From: Verrucomicrobiota bacterium
Lineage (GTDB): Bacteria > Verrucomicrobiota > Verrucomicrobiia > Limisphaerales > AV2
NCBI GenBank assembly: GCA_003218935.1
Contig: QHPA01000162.1
Location: 1 to 13,520, forward strand
Length of the DNA: 13,520 bases
Direction of reading: 5' to 3'
Shown: in pieces, positions 6,373 to 12,506 of the stretch
Numbering within the stretch: position 1 is the first letter of the stretch
Layout of the letters: each line of letters begins with the position of its first letter
The notes under the pieces: generated by a model
Seen by the model: only the letters and a program-made list of their open reading frames with translations
The model's database searches: none
What the model was told of the DNA's origin: nothing
Program-made: the position numbers and the translations under genes

Positions 6373-9036
6373 TTAGTGATTAAAGAGAAACTCCTTCGTG
6401 TTGAGCAACGCCCAGATGATGTCCTCGTAGGCGTGGCGTTTACCTGTGAGCGTTTCTTTGTCGCTTTTGTTCCGCGTTTCTTTGGCGAGGTACTCCTCGG
6501 CCAAAGCGATTTCCTTTTCGTTCGGTTCGCGCGCAAAGGCAGAGAGGTAAAGCTCGCGGATTTTGTCTTCGTCTCCGCGTTTGGTGTCGCTGGTCAGCGC
6601 CGCGGCCATGCCCTGGTCGTTGGCCAGCTTGTCCTGAATTTCCTGCGCGTTCAACAGATGCAGGCTTTGCGCCAGGCTGGCATCCTGCGATCGTTCGCAT
6701 TCGCAAGCACTCGATGAATCGGGGCGGCCGAACACGGTGAGGAAATACGAACTGGCATTGAAACTGTTGTCGGGCAGACAAACGGCGCGCGTGCCGGCCG
6801 GCAGGCCGTCGAACTTGCTCTCGGTCCTGGTCACCTGATTCACGGCGTCGAACAGCACCTCGGCGGTCAGGCGTTTCGGGTAATAGCGCGAGAAATACTG
6901 CTTGTCCACTTTGTTGTATTGATTCGGAATCGCGCTGAGCTGATAGACCTGCGAGCGGCAGATGGTGCGCACCAGATTTTTCAAATCGCAGCCGCTCTCG
7001 AAGAAATATTTCGCGAGCGCGTCGAGCAGTTCGGGGTTCGTCGGCGGGTTGGTCTCGCGCATGTCGTCCTCCGCTTCGACGATGCCGCGGTTGAAGAAAT
7101 GTTTCCAATACCGGTTCACCAGCGACCGGGCGAAGAAGGGATTGTCCTTGCTGGTCAGCCAATCGGCCAACGCCTGCCGCGCGTCATCATCGGGCGTGAG
7201 GTCCAGCGGTTTTGAACCCAGTCCGGCGGGTTTAACGGATTGTTTGGTCTTTTTGTTCGTGGCCGTTGGCATCGCGCGGCGGGCGAAGACCATTTCTTCA
7301 CCCGGTTCCAGGCCACTTTTGCGGTTCACCTGACTGAAGAAAGCGGCGAAGCTGTAGTAGTCCTGCTGGCTCCATTTCTCGAACGGGTGGTGATGGCACT
7401 GCGCGCACTGCAACCTCATGCCCAGGAAAAGCTGCGCGGTGTCCTCCAGTTCCGCCTGCGGCTCGCGCACGTGGTGGTACCAGGCGACGGCCGGATTGTC
7501 CTCAACGTCACCCGAAGCGCCCAGCAGCTCGCGCACGAACCGGTCGTATGGTTTGTTCTCCAGCAGGCTGTCGCGCACCCAGGCGTGAAAGGCGTAAGTG
7601 CTCCGGGTCTGTTTCGCATCCGTCCGTTTGTTGCGCAGCAGCGCAGTCCATTTGTTCGCGAAGTAATCAGCGTAGTCCGCGCTGTCGAGCAGCGTGTCAA
7701 TCCACTGGTCGCGTCGGGCCGGGTTTTTGTCCGCGAGAAATTTTCGCGCTTCAGCCGTGGTTGGCAGACGACCGGCAATATCAAGGCACGCCCGGCGAAG
7801 GAAGGTGGCGTCGTCGCAAATCTCCGACGGCGGAACGCCGACTGCTTTCAGCTTTTTGAACACGAATTCGTCAATCAGGTTTTTTGGCTTCGGCAACTGC
7901 GCGACCGGGGCGCCGAGCGGAACCGTGGCCCGAAAGACCGCCACCCTGGCCTGATAACGCACCATCACCGCGACGTCGCCCGGCTGCTCGAACAATTTCA
8001 CGTAGCCGGTTTCGTCCGTCTTCGCCATTTCCTTGTCATTCGGTTCGTAAAGCGCGCTGCGGGTGACGTCTTCGGTCGAGCCGTCTGTGTAGTGCGCAAT
8101 CACGGCGAGCTGCTGTTCGCCGCCCAGCGGCAGGATGCGCTCCTTCGGGAGCACCTCGATGCCGGTCACGGTCGGATCGCTGGCTTTGCCGTAAGGCATT
8201 CCCTCGGAGATCCAGCGAACCAGGAGTTTGTAGTCGTCGGAGTTCTGGTCGAGGCGCTTGCCGCCGCCGTGGGGCAGCGTTGCGGTGGCTTTGAGCAGCA
8301 GCAGACTGTTTTCCGGCGACGCCGGAAAGAGTCGCCGACCCCGCGCTTCCTTGACGAGGTGCTCGTAGTCCTCCGCCGGCTCGAAGCCGAGCAGCGAAAA
8401 TCGAAACCCGTTCTGGCCGCTCGATTTTCCGTGGCACCCACCGCCGTTGCACCCGGTCTTGGTGAAAATGGGAACGATTTGATTCGGAAAATTGACCGGC
8501 GCGACTTCGTTGAAATGCTCCACGACGACGGACAACGTCGCGCTCAAACCGTCCGGGCCTTTCGCCGTGATGATGGCTGAACCATCACTCAGCGGTGTCA
8601 CTCTGCCTGCTTTGTCGATTTTGACGACATTGGCCGGTGAAACTGAATAGCCGACCCGGCGGGTGAAGTCATCGAGCGCGCCACTGTCGAATTTTGCCGT
8701 GATCAACAATTGTTGACGCGCGTCCTGTCCACGCAAGTGAAGCGTTGGATCGGAATCCTTCGCATCAGCAGAAGGGAGCTGAAATTCGAGGCTCAGCAGG
8801 TTTCCGGGTGACTCTTTGGCTGCGGCTTTGACGAAAGTTGAAACGCTCAGCAACAGAACAACGGCGAGCAGGGTGCCGAGCGGAGAAGCACTTCTTAAAT
8901 GACGAATGACGAAATCCGAATGACGATTGAATGACGAAACTCGAAACTCGGAAAAGCGGATTTTTCTCCGCGATGCAGGTTCTTCGTGTTTCGGGTTTCG
9001 GAGTTCTTTCGGCATTCGGGTTTCGTCATTCGTCAT
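6373..9036 (-). CDS. DUF1549/DUF1553 (PSCyt2/PSD1) protein with Ig-like domains and two heme-type motifs
   Basis: An 887-residue exported protein of a family abundant in Planctomycetes and Verrucomicrobia, with unsettled biochemistry. A hydrophobic segment at about 52-72 (LGTLLAVVLLLSVSTFVKAAA) looks like a signal peptide. Domains in order: Ig-like BIG2-type (about 80-175); a cytochrome-like region with GCNGGGCHGK (C196, C201, H202, a C-x4-CH spacing usual in this family); a second BIG2-like domain (about 290-372); DUF1549 (about 385-570) with FLRRACLDIAGRLPT and LQCAQCHHHPFEKW (C544, C547, H548); and DUF1553 (about 620-880) with NRYWKHFFNRGIVE, FGRPDSSSACECER and a LLNTKEFLFNH end. The first 47 residues are encoded by a palindromic repeat (8897-9038). 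No ATG, GTG or TTG lies in frame between the repeat and the signal-peptide core, so the start must be 9036 or 9015. It is one base behind the DUF1501 stop, implying co-translation with it. Confidence 0.92.
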   Translation of the reverse strand: MTNDETRMPKELRNPKHEEPASRRKIRFSEFRVSSFNRHSDFVIRHLRSASPLGTLLAVVLLLSVSTFVKAAAKESPGNLLSLEFQLPSADAKDSDPTLHLRGQDARQQLLITAKFDSGALDDFTRRVGYSVSPANVVKIDKAGRVTPLSDGSAIITAKGPDGLSATLSVVVEHFNEVAPVNFPNQIVPIFTKTGCNGGGCHGKSSGQNGFRFSLLGFEPAEDYEHLVKEARGRRLFPASPENSLLLLKATATLPHGGGKRLDQNSDDYKLLVRWISEGMPYGKASDPTVTGIEVLPKERILPLGGEQQLAVIAHYTDGSTEDVTRSALYEPNDKEMAKTDETGYVKLFEQPGDVAVMVRYQARVAVFRATVPLGAPVAQLPKPKNLIDEFVFKKLKAVGVPPSEICDDATFLRRACLDIAGRLPTTAEARKFLADKNPARRDQWIDTLLDSADYADYFANKWTALLRNKRTDAKQTRSTYAFHAWVRDSLLENKPYDRFVRELLGASGDVEDNPAVAWYHHVREPQAELEDTAQLFLGMRLQCAQCHHHPFEKWSQQDYYSFAAFFSQVNRKSGLEPGEEMVFARRAMPTATNKKTKQSVKPAGLGSKPLDLTPDDDARQALADWLTSKDNPFFARSLVNRYWKHFFNRGIVEAEDDMRETNPPTNPELLDALAKYFFESGCDLKNLVRTICRSQVYQLSAIPNQYNKVDKQYFSRYYPKRLTAEVLFDAVNQVTRTESKFDGLPAGTRAVCLPDNSFNASSYFLTVFGRPDSSSACECERSQDASLAQSLHLLNAQEIQDKLANDQGMAAALTSDTKRGDEDKIRELYLSAFAREPNEKEIALAEEYLAKETRNKSDKETLTGKRHAYEDIIWALLNTKEFLFNH

Positions 9037-9038
9037 TT
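8897..9038. repeat. Imperfect palindromic repeat (GAATGACGA type) overlapping the DUF1549/1553 start
   Basis: Outer arms 8897-8922 and 9013-9038 are inverted copies matching at 25 of 26 positions. The outermost 18 (AAATGACGAATGACGAAA) are identical. Inside, shorter degenerate copies of GAATGACGAAA and CTCGAAACTCGG-like units continue toward a small central hairpin (GCGGA 8956-8960 with TCCGC 8967-8971). The right arm begins at the stop codon of the DUF1501 gene and contains the ATG codons at 9036 and 9015 that start the downstream gene. From memory, such units are scattered between genes in Verrucomicrobiota and related genomes; their origin and function are not known to me. The RNA would fold into a long hairpin. 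Confidence 0.75.
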
Positions 9039-10381
9039 CAAATCAATTCCTTCATCGGCTGACAGCCGGCATCGACCAGATATTGCGGGCGGCCGGCCAG
9101 ATCCATAATGGTCGTTTTGCTCACGTCGATGCCGAGATTGTGATACAGCGTCGCGAACACATCACCAAAGAGCACGGGCCGTTCAGTTGGTTCGCCGCCC
9201 CAGCGGTCGGTCGCGCCAATCACCTGGCCGGTCCTCATGCCGCCGCCGGCGAGCACCGCACAGGTGACTTTCGGCCAATGATCGCGGCCCGCGTCCTTGT
9301 TGATGGTAGGCGTGCGGCCAAACTCGCCCCAAACGACAACGGACACATCCTTTTCCAGACCGCGCCGGTGCAGGTCTTCGACCAACGCGCTGACGCCCTG
9401 GTCGAGCAGCGGGAGGTCGGCTTTTGCGTTCTGGTGATTGTTGCCGTGATAATCCCAGAAACCGAACGCAACGGTCACGACACGCGCGCCGGCTTCAACG
9501 AGGCGGCGGGCGACGAGGAATTGTTCCATCAACATCGGCGCAGCGTCGCCGTGGGGTTTGGGATCGCCTTTGCCATAACGCTCAACCATGTGTTGGTCTT
9601 CGCGCTGGTAATCGAGCGCTTCGAGCAGTTTGCTGGAAGTCAACACGCCGAAGGCCTGTTCGTTGAACGCGTCGAGTCCTTCCATCAACCCGCTGGCATC
9701 CACGTCGCGGCGGAACTTGTCGAAACCAGCGAGCAGCGCGCGTCGGTCCGCGAGCCGGTCGAGCGTCACGCCGTTGAGCACCATGTCCTGCTTGCCGTTG
9801 CCTTCCGGGTGGAACGAGCGATGGGCTGCGCCAAGAAAACCGGGGCCGGCGTCATTGTAAGGCAGGTGCTGCATCTTCGGTTCGAGACCGATGAATTCCG
9901 GCACAGCCGGGTCGGTCGGACCGAGCAGTTTGGAAACCACCGAGCCGAACGACGGCCAGCCGCCGGGGGGCTGATTTCGTTTCGAACGGCCGGTCAGGCA
10001 ATGGAAGTCGGAATGATCGTCCACGGCGTCGGAGATGGAGCGGATGATGGCGAGTTTGTCCGTCATCTTCGCCAGACGCGGGAGGTGTTCGCAAATCTGG
10101 ATGCCCGGGACGTTGGTGGGAATCGGCTTGAACTCGCCCCGGATTTCCAGTGGCGCGTCCATCTTCAAATCGAACATGTCCTGGTGCGGCGGTCCGCCAG
10201 GCAGATAAATCATGATGACCGCTTTGTGCGAATTGCGGATGCCGGACCTGGCTTCGGCTTGGAGAAGTTGAGGCAGGGCGAGCCCGCCGAGACCGAGCGC
10301 GCCGATCCTCAGAAAATTCCGCCGGGAGATGCCGTCGCAGAAGCGGGGGCCGTCCGGTGACTTAGCGTAAATGGTCAACAT
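9038..10381 (-). CDS. DUF1501 family protein, Tat-exported (second tandem copy)
   Basis: A 447-residue protein of the DUF1501 family, which belongs to the alkaline phosphatase/sulfatase-like fold; the reaction is unknown. The twin-arginine signal SRRNFLR (residues 19-25) is followed by [15 protein letters not shown], so the protein should be exported folded via Tat. Family motifs visible: IMIYLPGGPPHQDMFDLK (56-73), FGFWDYHGNNH (306-316, potential metal ligands D and H), [15 protein letters not shown], and [18 protein letters not shown] (353-370). The ATG at 10381 was chosen because it gives MLTIY, the same beginning as the tandem paralogue, and GGAG (10391-10394) lies 9 bases before it. A longer frame from 10435 would start inside the palindromic repeat. 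The stop is one base from the next start. Confidence 0.93.
   Translation of the reverse strand: MLTIYAKSPDGPRFCDGISRRNFLRIGALGLGGLALPQLLQAEARSGIRNSHKAVIMIYLPGGPPHQDMFDLKMDAPLEIRGEFKPIPTNVPGIQICEHLPRLAKMTDKLAIIRSISDAVDDHSDFHCLTGRSKRNQPPGGWPSFGSVVSKLLGPTDPAVPEFIGLEPKMQHLPYNDAGPGFLGAAHRSFHPEGNGKQDMVLNGVTLDRLADRRALLAGFDKFRRDVDASGLMEGLDAFNEQAFGVLTSSKLLEALDYQREDQHMVERYGKGDPKPHGDAAPMLMEQFLVARRLVEAGARVVTVAFGFWDYHGNNHQNAKADLPLLDQGVSALVEDLHRRGLEKDVSVVVWGEFGRTPTINKDAGRDHWPKVTCAVLAGGGMRTGQVIGATDRWGGEPTERPVLFGDVFATLYHNLGIDVSKTTIMDLAGRPQYLVDAGCQPMKELI
9047..9052 (-). promoter_or_regulatory. Possible ribosome binding site for the DUF1549/1553 gene
   Basis: AAGGAA lies 10 bases before the ATG at 9036, inside the last codons of the upstream DUF1501 gene. 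It supports 9036 over 9015, which has nothing similar in front. Caution: the same AAGGAA occurs at the end of the other DUF1501 gene because both proteins end in MKEL, so it may be only coding sequence. Confidence 0.35.
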
Positions 10382-10390
10382 GCCGTTAAG

Positions 10391-10394
10391 CTCC
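10391..10394 (-). promoter_or_regulatory. Ribosome binding site of the second DUF1501 gene
   Basis: GGAG on the minus strand, 9 bases from the ATG at 10381. It decides for the MLTIY start over the upstream ATG at 10435. It sits at the edge of the second intergenic palindrome, so the repeat appears to supply it. Confidence 0.5.
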
Positions 10395-10523
10395 AAGGAC
10401 CAAGGCCCAACTCCCAAAGAATGACAAAGTTCCAAATTCCAGACGGCTTCGGCGGTCTTAGCCCAGGTCCGCAGTGGTTCTTTGGATTTGGGAATTCTTT
10501 CGGCATTGGGCTTTTGGCTTTGG
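10393..10523. repeat. Imperfect palindromic repeat between the two DUF1501 genes
   Basis: Arms 10393-10422 and 10494-10523 match as inverted copies at 23 of 30 positions without gaps, separated by about 70 bp. The sequence is rich in CCAAAGCC/CCCAATGCC-type units. The minus-strand right arm contains CCCAATGCCGAAAGAA, close to CCCGAATGCCGAAAGAA in the repeat at 8897-9038, so the two elements look related though diverged. It starts six bases after the stop of the upstream DUF1501 gene and fills almost the whole 147-bp gap. An additional short internal GC-rich inverted region lies near 10440-10475. Confidence 0.6.
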
Positions 10524-10528
10524 CAATT

Positions 10529-11869
10529 TCAAACGAGTTCCTTCATCGGCTGGCAGCCGGCGTCCACGAGGTATTGCGGACGACCGCTGAGGTCGTTGAC
10601 GGTGACTTTGCCCACGTCAATGCCGAGGTTGTGATAAAGCGTCGCGAACACGTCGCCGAATTGAACCGGACGCTCAGTCGCTTCGCCGCCGAGCCGGTCG
10701 GTGGCGCCAATCACTTGACCGGTCTTCATCCCGCCGCCGGCCAGCAAAGCGCACGACACGCGCGGCCAATGATCGCGTCCCGCGTCTTTGTTGATGGTTG
10801 GGGTGCGGCCAAACTCGCCCCAGACGACGAGGGAAACGTCCTGGTCGAGACCGCGCTGGCGCAAATCCTCGACGAGCGCGCTGACGCCCTGGTCAAACAG
10901 CGGCAGGTCCTGGCGCAGCGCGCCAAAATTGTCTCCATGATGGTCCCAGCGGCTGAAGGCGAGGGTGACGCAGCGCGCGCCAGCCTCGACCAGTCGGCGG
11001 GCGATGAGCATATGTTCCATCAGCTTCGGACCTCCATCGTCGCGATTCTTCGGGTCGCCCTTGCCATAGCGGTCGCGGACTTTTGCGTCTTCTTTATCGA
11101 GGTCGAGGGCATTGAGAAGCTTGCTGGAGGTGAGGATGCCGAAGGCCTGTTCATTGAAAGCATCCAGCCCTTCCATCATGCCGCTGCCGTCGAGATCGCG
11201 ACGAAACTTATCGAAGCTGGCGAGCAACGCCCGGCGATCAGCGAGGCGATCAAGCGTGACGCCATTCAACACCATGTCGTCCTTGCCGCTGCCTTTATTT
11301 GGCTGGAACGGCGCATGGGCCACTCCCAGAAAGCCGGGCACGCCGTTGTCCGCCCACTCCATATGGCCCATTTTCGGGGCGAGGCCGACGAAGGGCGGAA
11401 CCGACCGGTCCACCGGGCCGTAAAGCTTTGAGAGCACTGAGCCAAGACAAGGCCAGCCGCCCAGCGGAGCCCCGCGCGGGTGGCGGCCGGTCAGGCAAGT
11501 GACGGCATCGTGGCGGTCCTCGGCGCCAACCATCGAGCGGACCAGGGCCAGTTTGTCCATCATTTTGGCGAGTCGCGGCAGATGCTCGCAGATTTGGATT
11601 CCAGGGACGGCGGTGGAAATCGGTCTGAACTCGCCGCGGATTTCCGACGGCGCATCTATCTTGAGATCGAAAATGTCCTGATGCGACGGCCCGCCGGGCA
11701 GGAAAATCATGATGACCGCTTTATGTGAACGGCGGATGCCGGATTGCGCTTCGGCCTGAAGGAGCTGCGGCAGCGTCAGGCCACCGAGACCGAGCGCGCC
11801 AATTTTGAGAAAATTGCGACGCGAGATTCCGTCGCAGAACCGTTGTTTCGGGCCATAGATCGTCAACAT
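10529..11869 (-). CDS. DUF1501 family protein, Tat-exported (first tandem copy)
   Basis: A 446-residue paralogue of the next gene and the first gene of the cluster. An exact Tat box SRRNFLK (16-22) precedes [15 protein letters not shown]. Family motifs: [18 protein letters not shown] (53-70), [11 protein letters not shown] (305-315), [15 protein letters not shown], and [18 protein letters not shown] (352-369). It shares long identical blocks with the second copy ([50 protein letters not shown]), so the pair arose by duplication. Divergent patches lie at about 115-195 and around the putative metal-ligand motif. The start at 11869 gives MLTIY, as in the paralogue, with AGGA (11879-11882) 8 bases upstream. 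A longer frame from 11914 would run through the GC-rich hairpin and is less likely. The function of the family is unproven; export and fold assignments are established, the substrate is not. Confidence 0.93.
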   Translation of the reverse strand: MLTIYGPKQRFCDGISRRNFLKIGALGLGGLTLPQLLQAEAQSGIRRSHKAVIMIFLPGGPSHQDIFDLKIDAPSEIRGEFRPISTAVPGIQICEHLPRLAKMMDKLALVRSMVGAEDRHDAVTCLTGRHPRGAPLGGWPCLGSVLSKLYGPVDRSVPPFVGLAPKMGHMEWADNGVPGFLGVAHAPFQPNKGSGKDDMVLNGVTLDRLADRRALLASFDKFRRDLDGSGMMEGLDAFNEQAFGILTSSKLLNALDLDKEDAKVRDRYGKGDPKNRDDGGPKLMEHMLIARRLVEAGARCVTLAFSRWDHHGDNFGALRQDLPLFDQGVSALVEDLRQRGLDQDVSLVVWGEFGRTPTINKDAGRDHWPRVSCALLAGGGMKTGQVIGATDRLGGEATERPVQFGDVFATLYHNLGIDVGKVTVNDLSGRPQYLVDAGCQPMKELV

Positions 11870-11878
11870 AAGCGCTTG

Positions 11879-11882
11879 TCCT
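11879..11882 (-). promoter_or_regulatory. Ribosome binding site of the first DUF1501 gene
   Basis: AGGA on the minus strand, 8 bases before the ATG at 11869. It supports this start against the in-frame ATG at 11914. A CGCGCG hairpin (11889-11904) begins six bases further upstream. Confidence 0.5.
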
Positions 11883-11888
11883 GTTTCA

Positions 11889-11904
11889 CGCGCGCCCTCG
11901 CGCG
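11889..11904. promoter_or_regulatory. GC-rich hairpin in the leader of the first DUF1501 gene
   Basis: CGCGCG-CCCT-CGCGCG gives a perfect 6-bp stem with a 4-base loop, just upstream of the Shine-Dalgarno. It could influence translation or be a protein site. There is no T-tract, so it is not a standard terminator. Confidence 0.3.
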
Positions 11905-11932
11905 CAGCCGGCACTCGTGGTGGAGTTTACTA

Positions 11933-11961
11933 AGTCTTGATCTGATGCAATGCCTTGTCAA
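11933..11961 (-). promoter_or_regulatory. Candidate sigma-70-type promoter for the cluster
   Basis: Minus strand: a perfect -35 box TTGACA (11956-11961), 17 bp, then AAGACT (11933-11938), which matches TATAAT at only 3 of 6 positions. It would start a transcript about 57 bases before the DUF1501 ATG, with the hairpin at 11889-11904 in the leader. The -35 is good, the -10 weak; no experimental support. Confidence 0.3.
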
Positions 11962-12106
11962 GCTGCGATTTCGCCAAGCTGGTCAGCTTAGCGCTCTGGC
12001 CTGGGCGATGCTGATTTCGACGTTGATGCGTGGGAGCAAATTCAATTCCCGCCGCGGTGATTTTTCTCGAGACACGGATAGCTCCGCGTTGAGCAAGTCA
12101 GGGCAG

Positions 12107-12226
12107 GGCCTCTTTTATAAATGGCCGAAGGAACCGGGCGTCAGCAAGAATTTCAACGGATGCATCCAGTTGATGAAAAATTACGTCAACGCCCGCGGCA
12201 ATTATCTGAATACTAGGGAAAAATAG
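12107..12226 (+). pseudogene. Possible C-terminal remnant of a CotH/LTD-type gene
   Basis: The frame ending at the TAG 12224-12226 reads LFYKWPKEPGVSKNFNG followed by CIQLMKNYVNARGNYLNTREK-like residues. This is protein-like in composition and, from memory, recalls the helical stretch near the end of CotH kinase domains in verrucomicrobial LTD/CotH proteins (lysine-rich LMKNYV followed by R and YLxT). There is no start, no ribosome binding site and no matching sequence upstream, so it would be a broken fragment. The same strand carries an LTD-type gene 280 bp further on. Chance resemblance is quite possible. Confidence 0.25.
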
Positions 12227-12450
12227 CTCGAAATCGCCGGTTTGCGGAACAGAATTTGCTCGTTCTTAATTAACACTATTGTTGCAGTCCTCCATTTTGG
12301 TGTGAAGTATGAGGGTCGTCTGTTTTTCACGATCGCTCGCGTGGCTCGGCCGGGAACGCGATTCCGCACGGCGTGAAAGTGAATCCGTCATGAAACAATG
12401 AAAACGCAAAAGCTCACTCCTCACACACCGTTTTGTCTCTCCTCCAGTTT

Positions 12451-12475
12451 GCGCGGTCCCGCCTGCGGGGCGCGC
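12451..12475. promoter_or_regulatory. GC-rich hairpin in the leader of the LTD gene
   Basis: GCGCG pairs with CGCGC, and CCCGC with GCGGG, around a 2-base loop with a small internal bulge: about 10 base pairs, all G-C. It lies 31 bases before the ATG at 12507. No T-tract follows, so it is more likely a leader structure or an interspersed GC-rich element than a terminator. Confidence 0.35.
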
Positions 12476-12506
12476 CAGTTCGCCGGCTGACTCGAGTTAT
12501 ACCGAT

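Larger units (their letters stand above)
11870..12506. other. Divergent intergenic region (637 bp)
   Basis: This region separates the minus-strand cluster from the plus-strand LTD gene. Its GC content is lower than that of the flanking genes, especially at 12060-12300. It holds a candidate promoter for the cluster (11933-11961), leader hairpins on both sides (11889-11904 and 12451-12475), a possible decayed coding fragment (12107-12226), and three copies of TTTCACG or its complement (11884-11890, 12325-12331, 12372-12378). A weak plus-strand promoter guess is TTGCGG (12242-12247), 18 bp, TTAATT (12266-12271). No tRNA, CRISPR or complete gene was found. Confidence 0.5.

Noticed and set aside
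7240..8580. 446-codon plus-strand open frame opposite the DUF1549/1553 gene
   Set aside because: It lies antisense within a gene that has recognisable motifs on the other strand; there is no ribosome binding site or domain.
8897..9038. CRISPR array or tandem-repeat locus
   Set aside because: The units are short and inverted rather than regularly spaced direct repeats, there are no spacers, and no cas gene is near.
8927..10360. 477-codon plus-strand open frame opposite the second DUF1501 gene
   Set aside because: It is the antisense of a clearly conserved DUF1501 gene; the composition is the histidine/arginine/valine-rich pattern typical of shadows in GC-rich DNA, and no family motif is seen.
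10382..10435. Longer start of the second DUF1501 gene at 10435
   Set aside because: The extra residues are encoded by the palindromic repeat. The start at 10381 has a GGAG in front and matches the paralogue's MLTIY beginning.
11870..11914. Longer start of the first DUF1501 gene at 11914
   Set aside because: The extension crosses the CGCGCG hairpin, is absent from the paralogue, and would place extra residues before an exact Tat signal that already starts normally at 11869.
11744..12226. 160-codon plus-strand open frame crossing the start of the first DUF1501 gene
   Set aside because: The first part is antisense to the DUF1501 gene and there is no plausible start. Only the last 40 codons look protein-like, and they are reported separately as a possible remnant.
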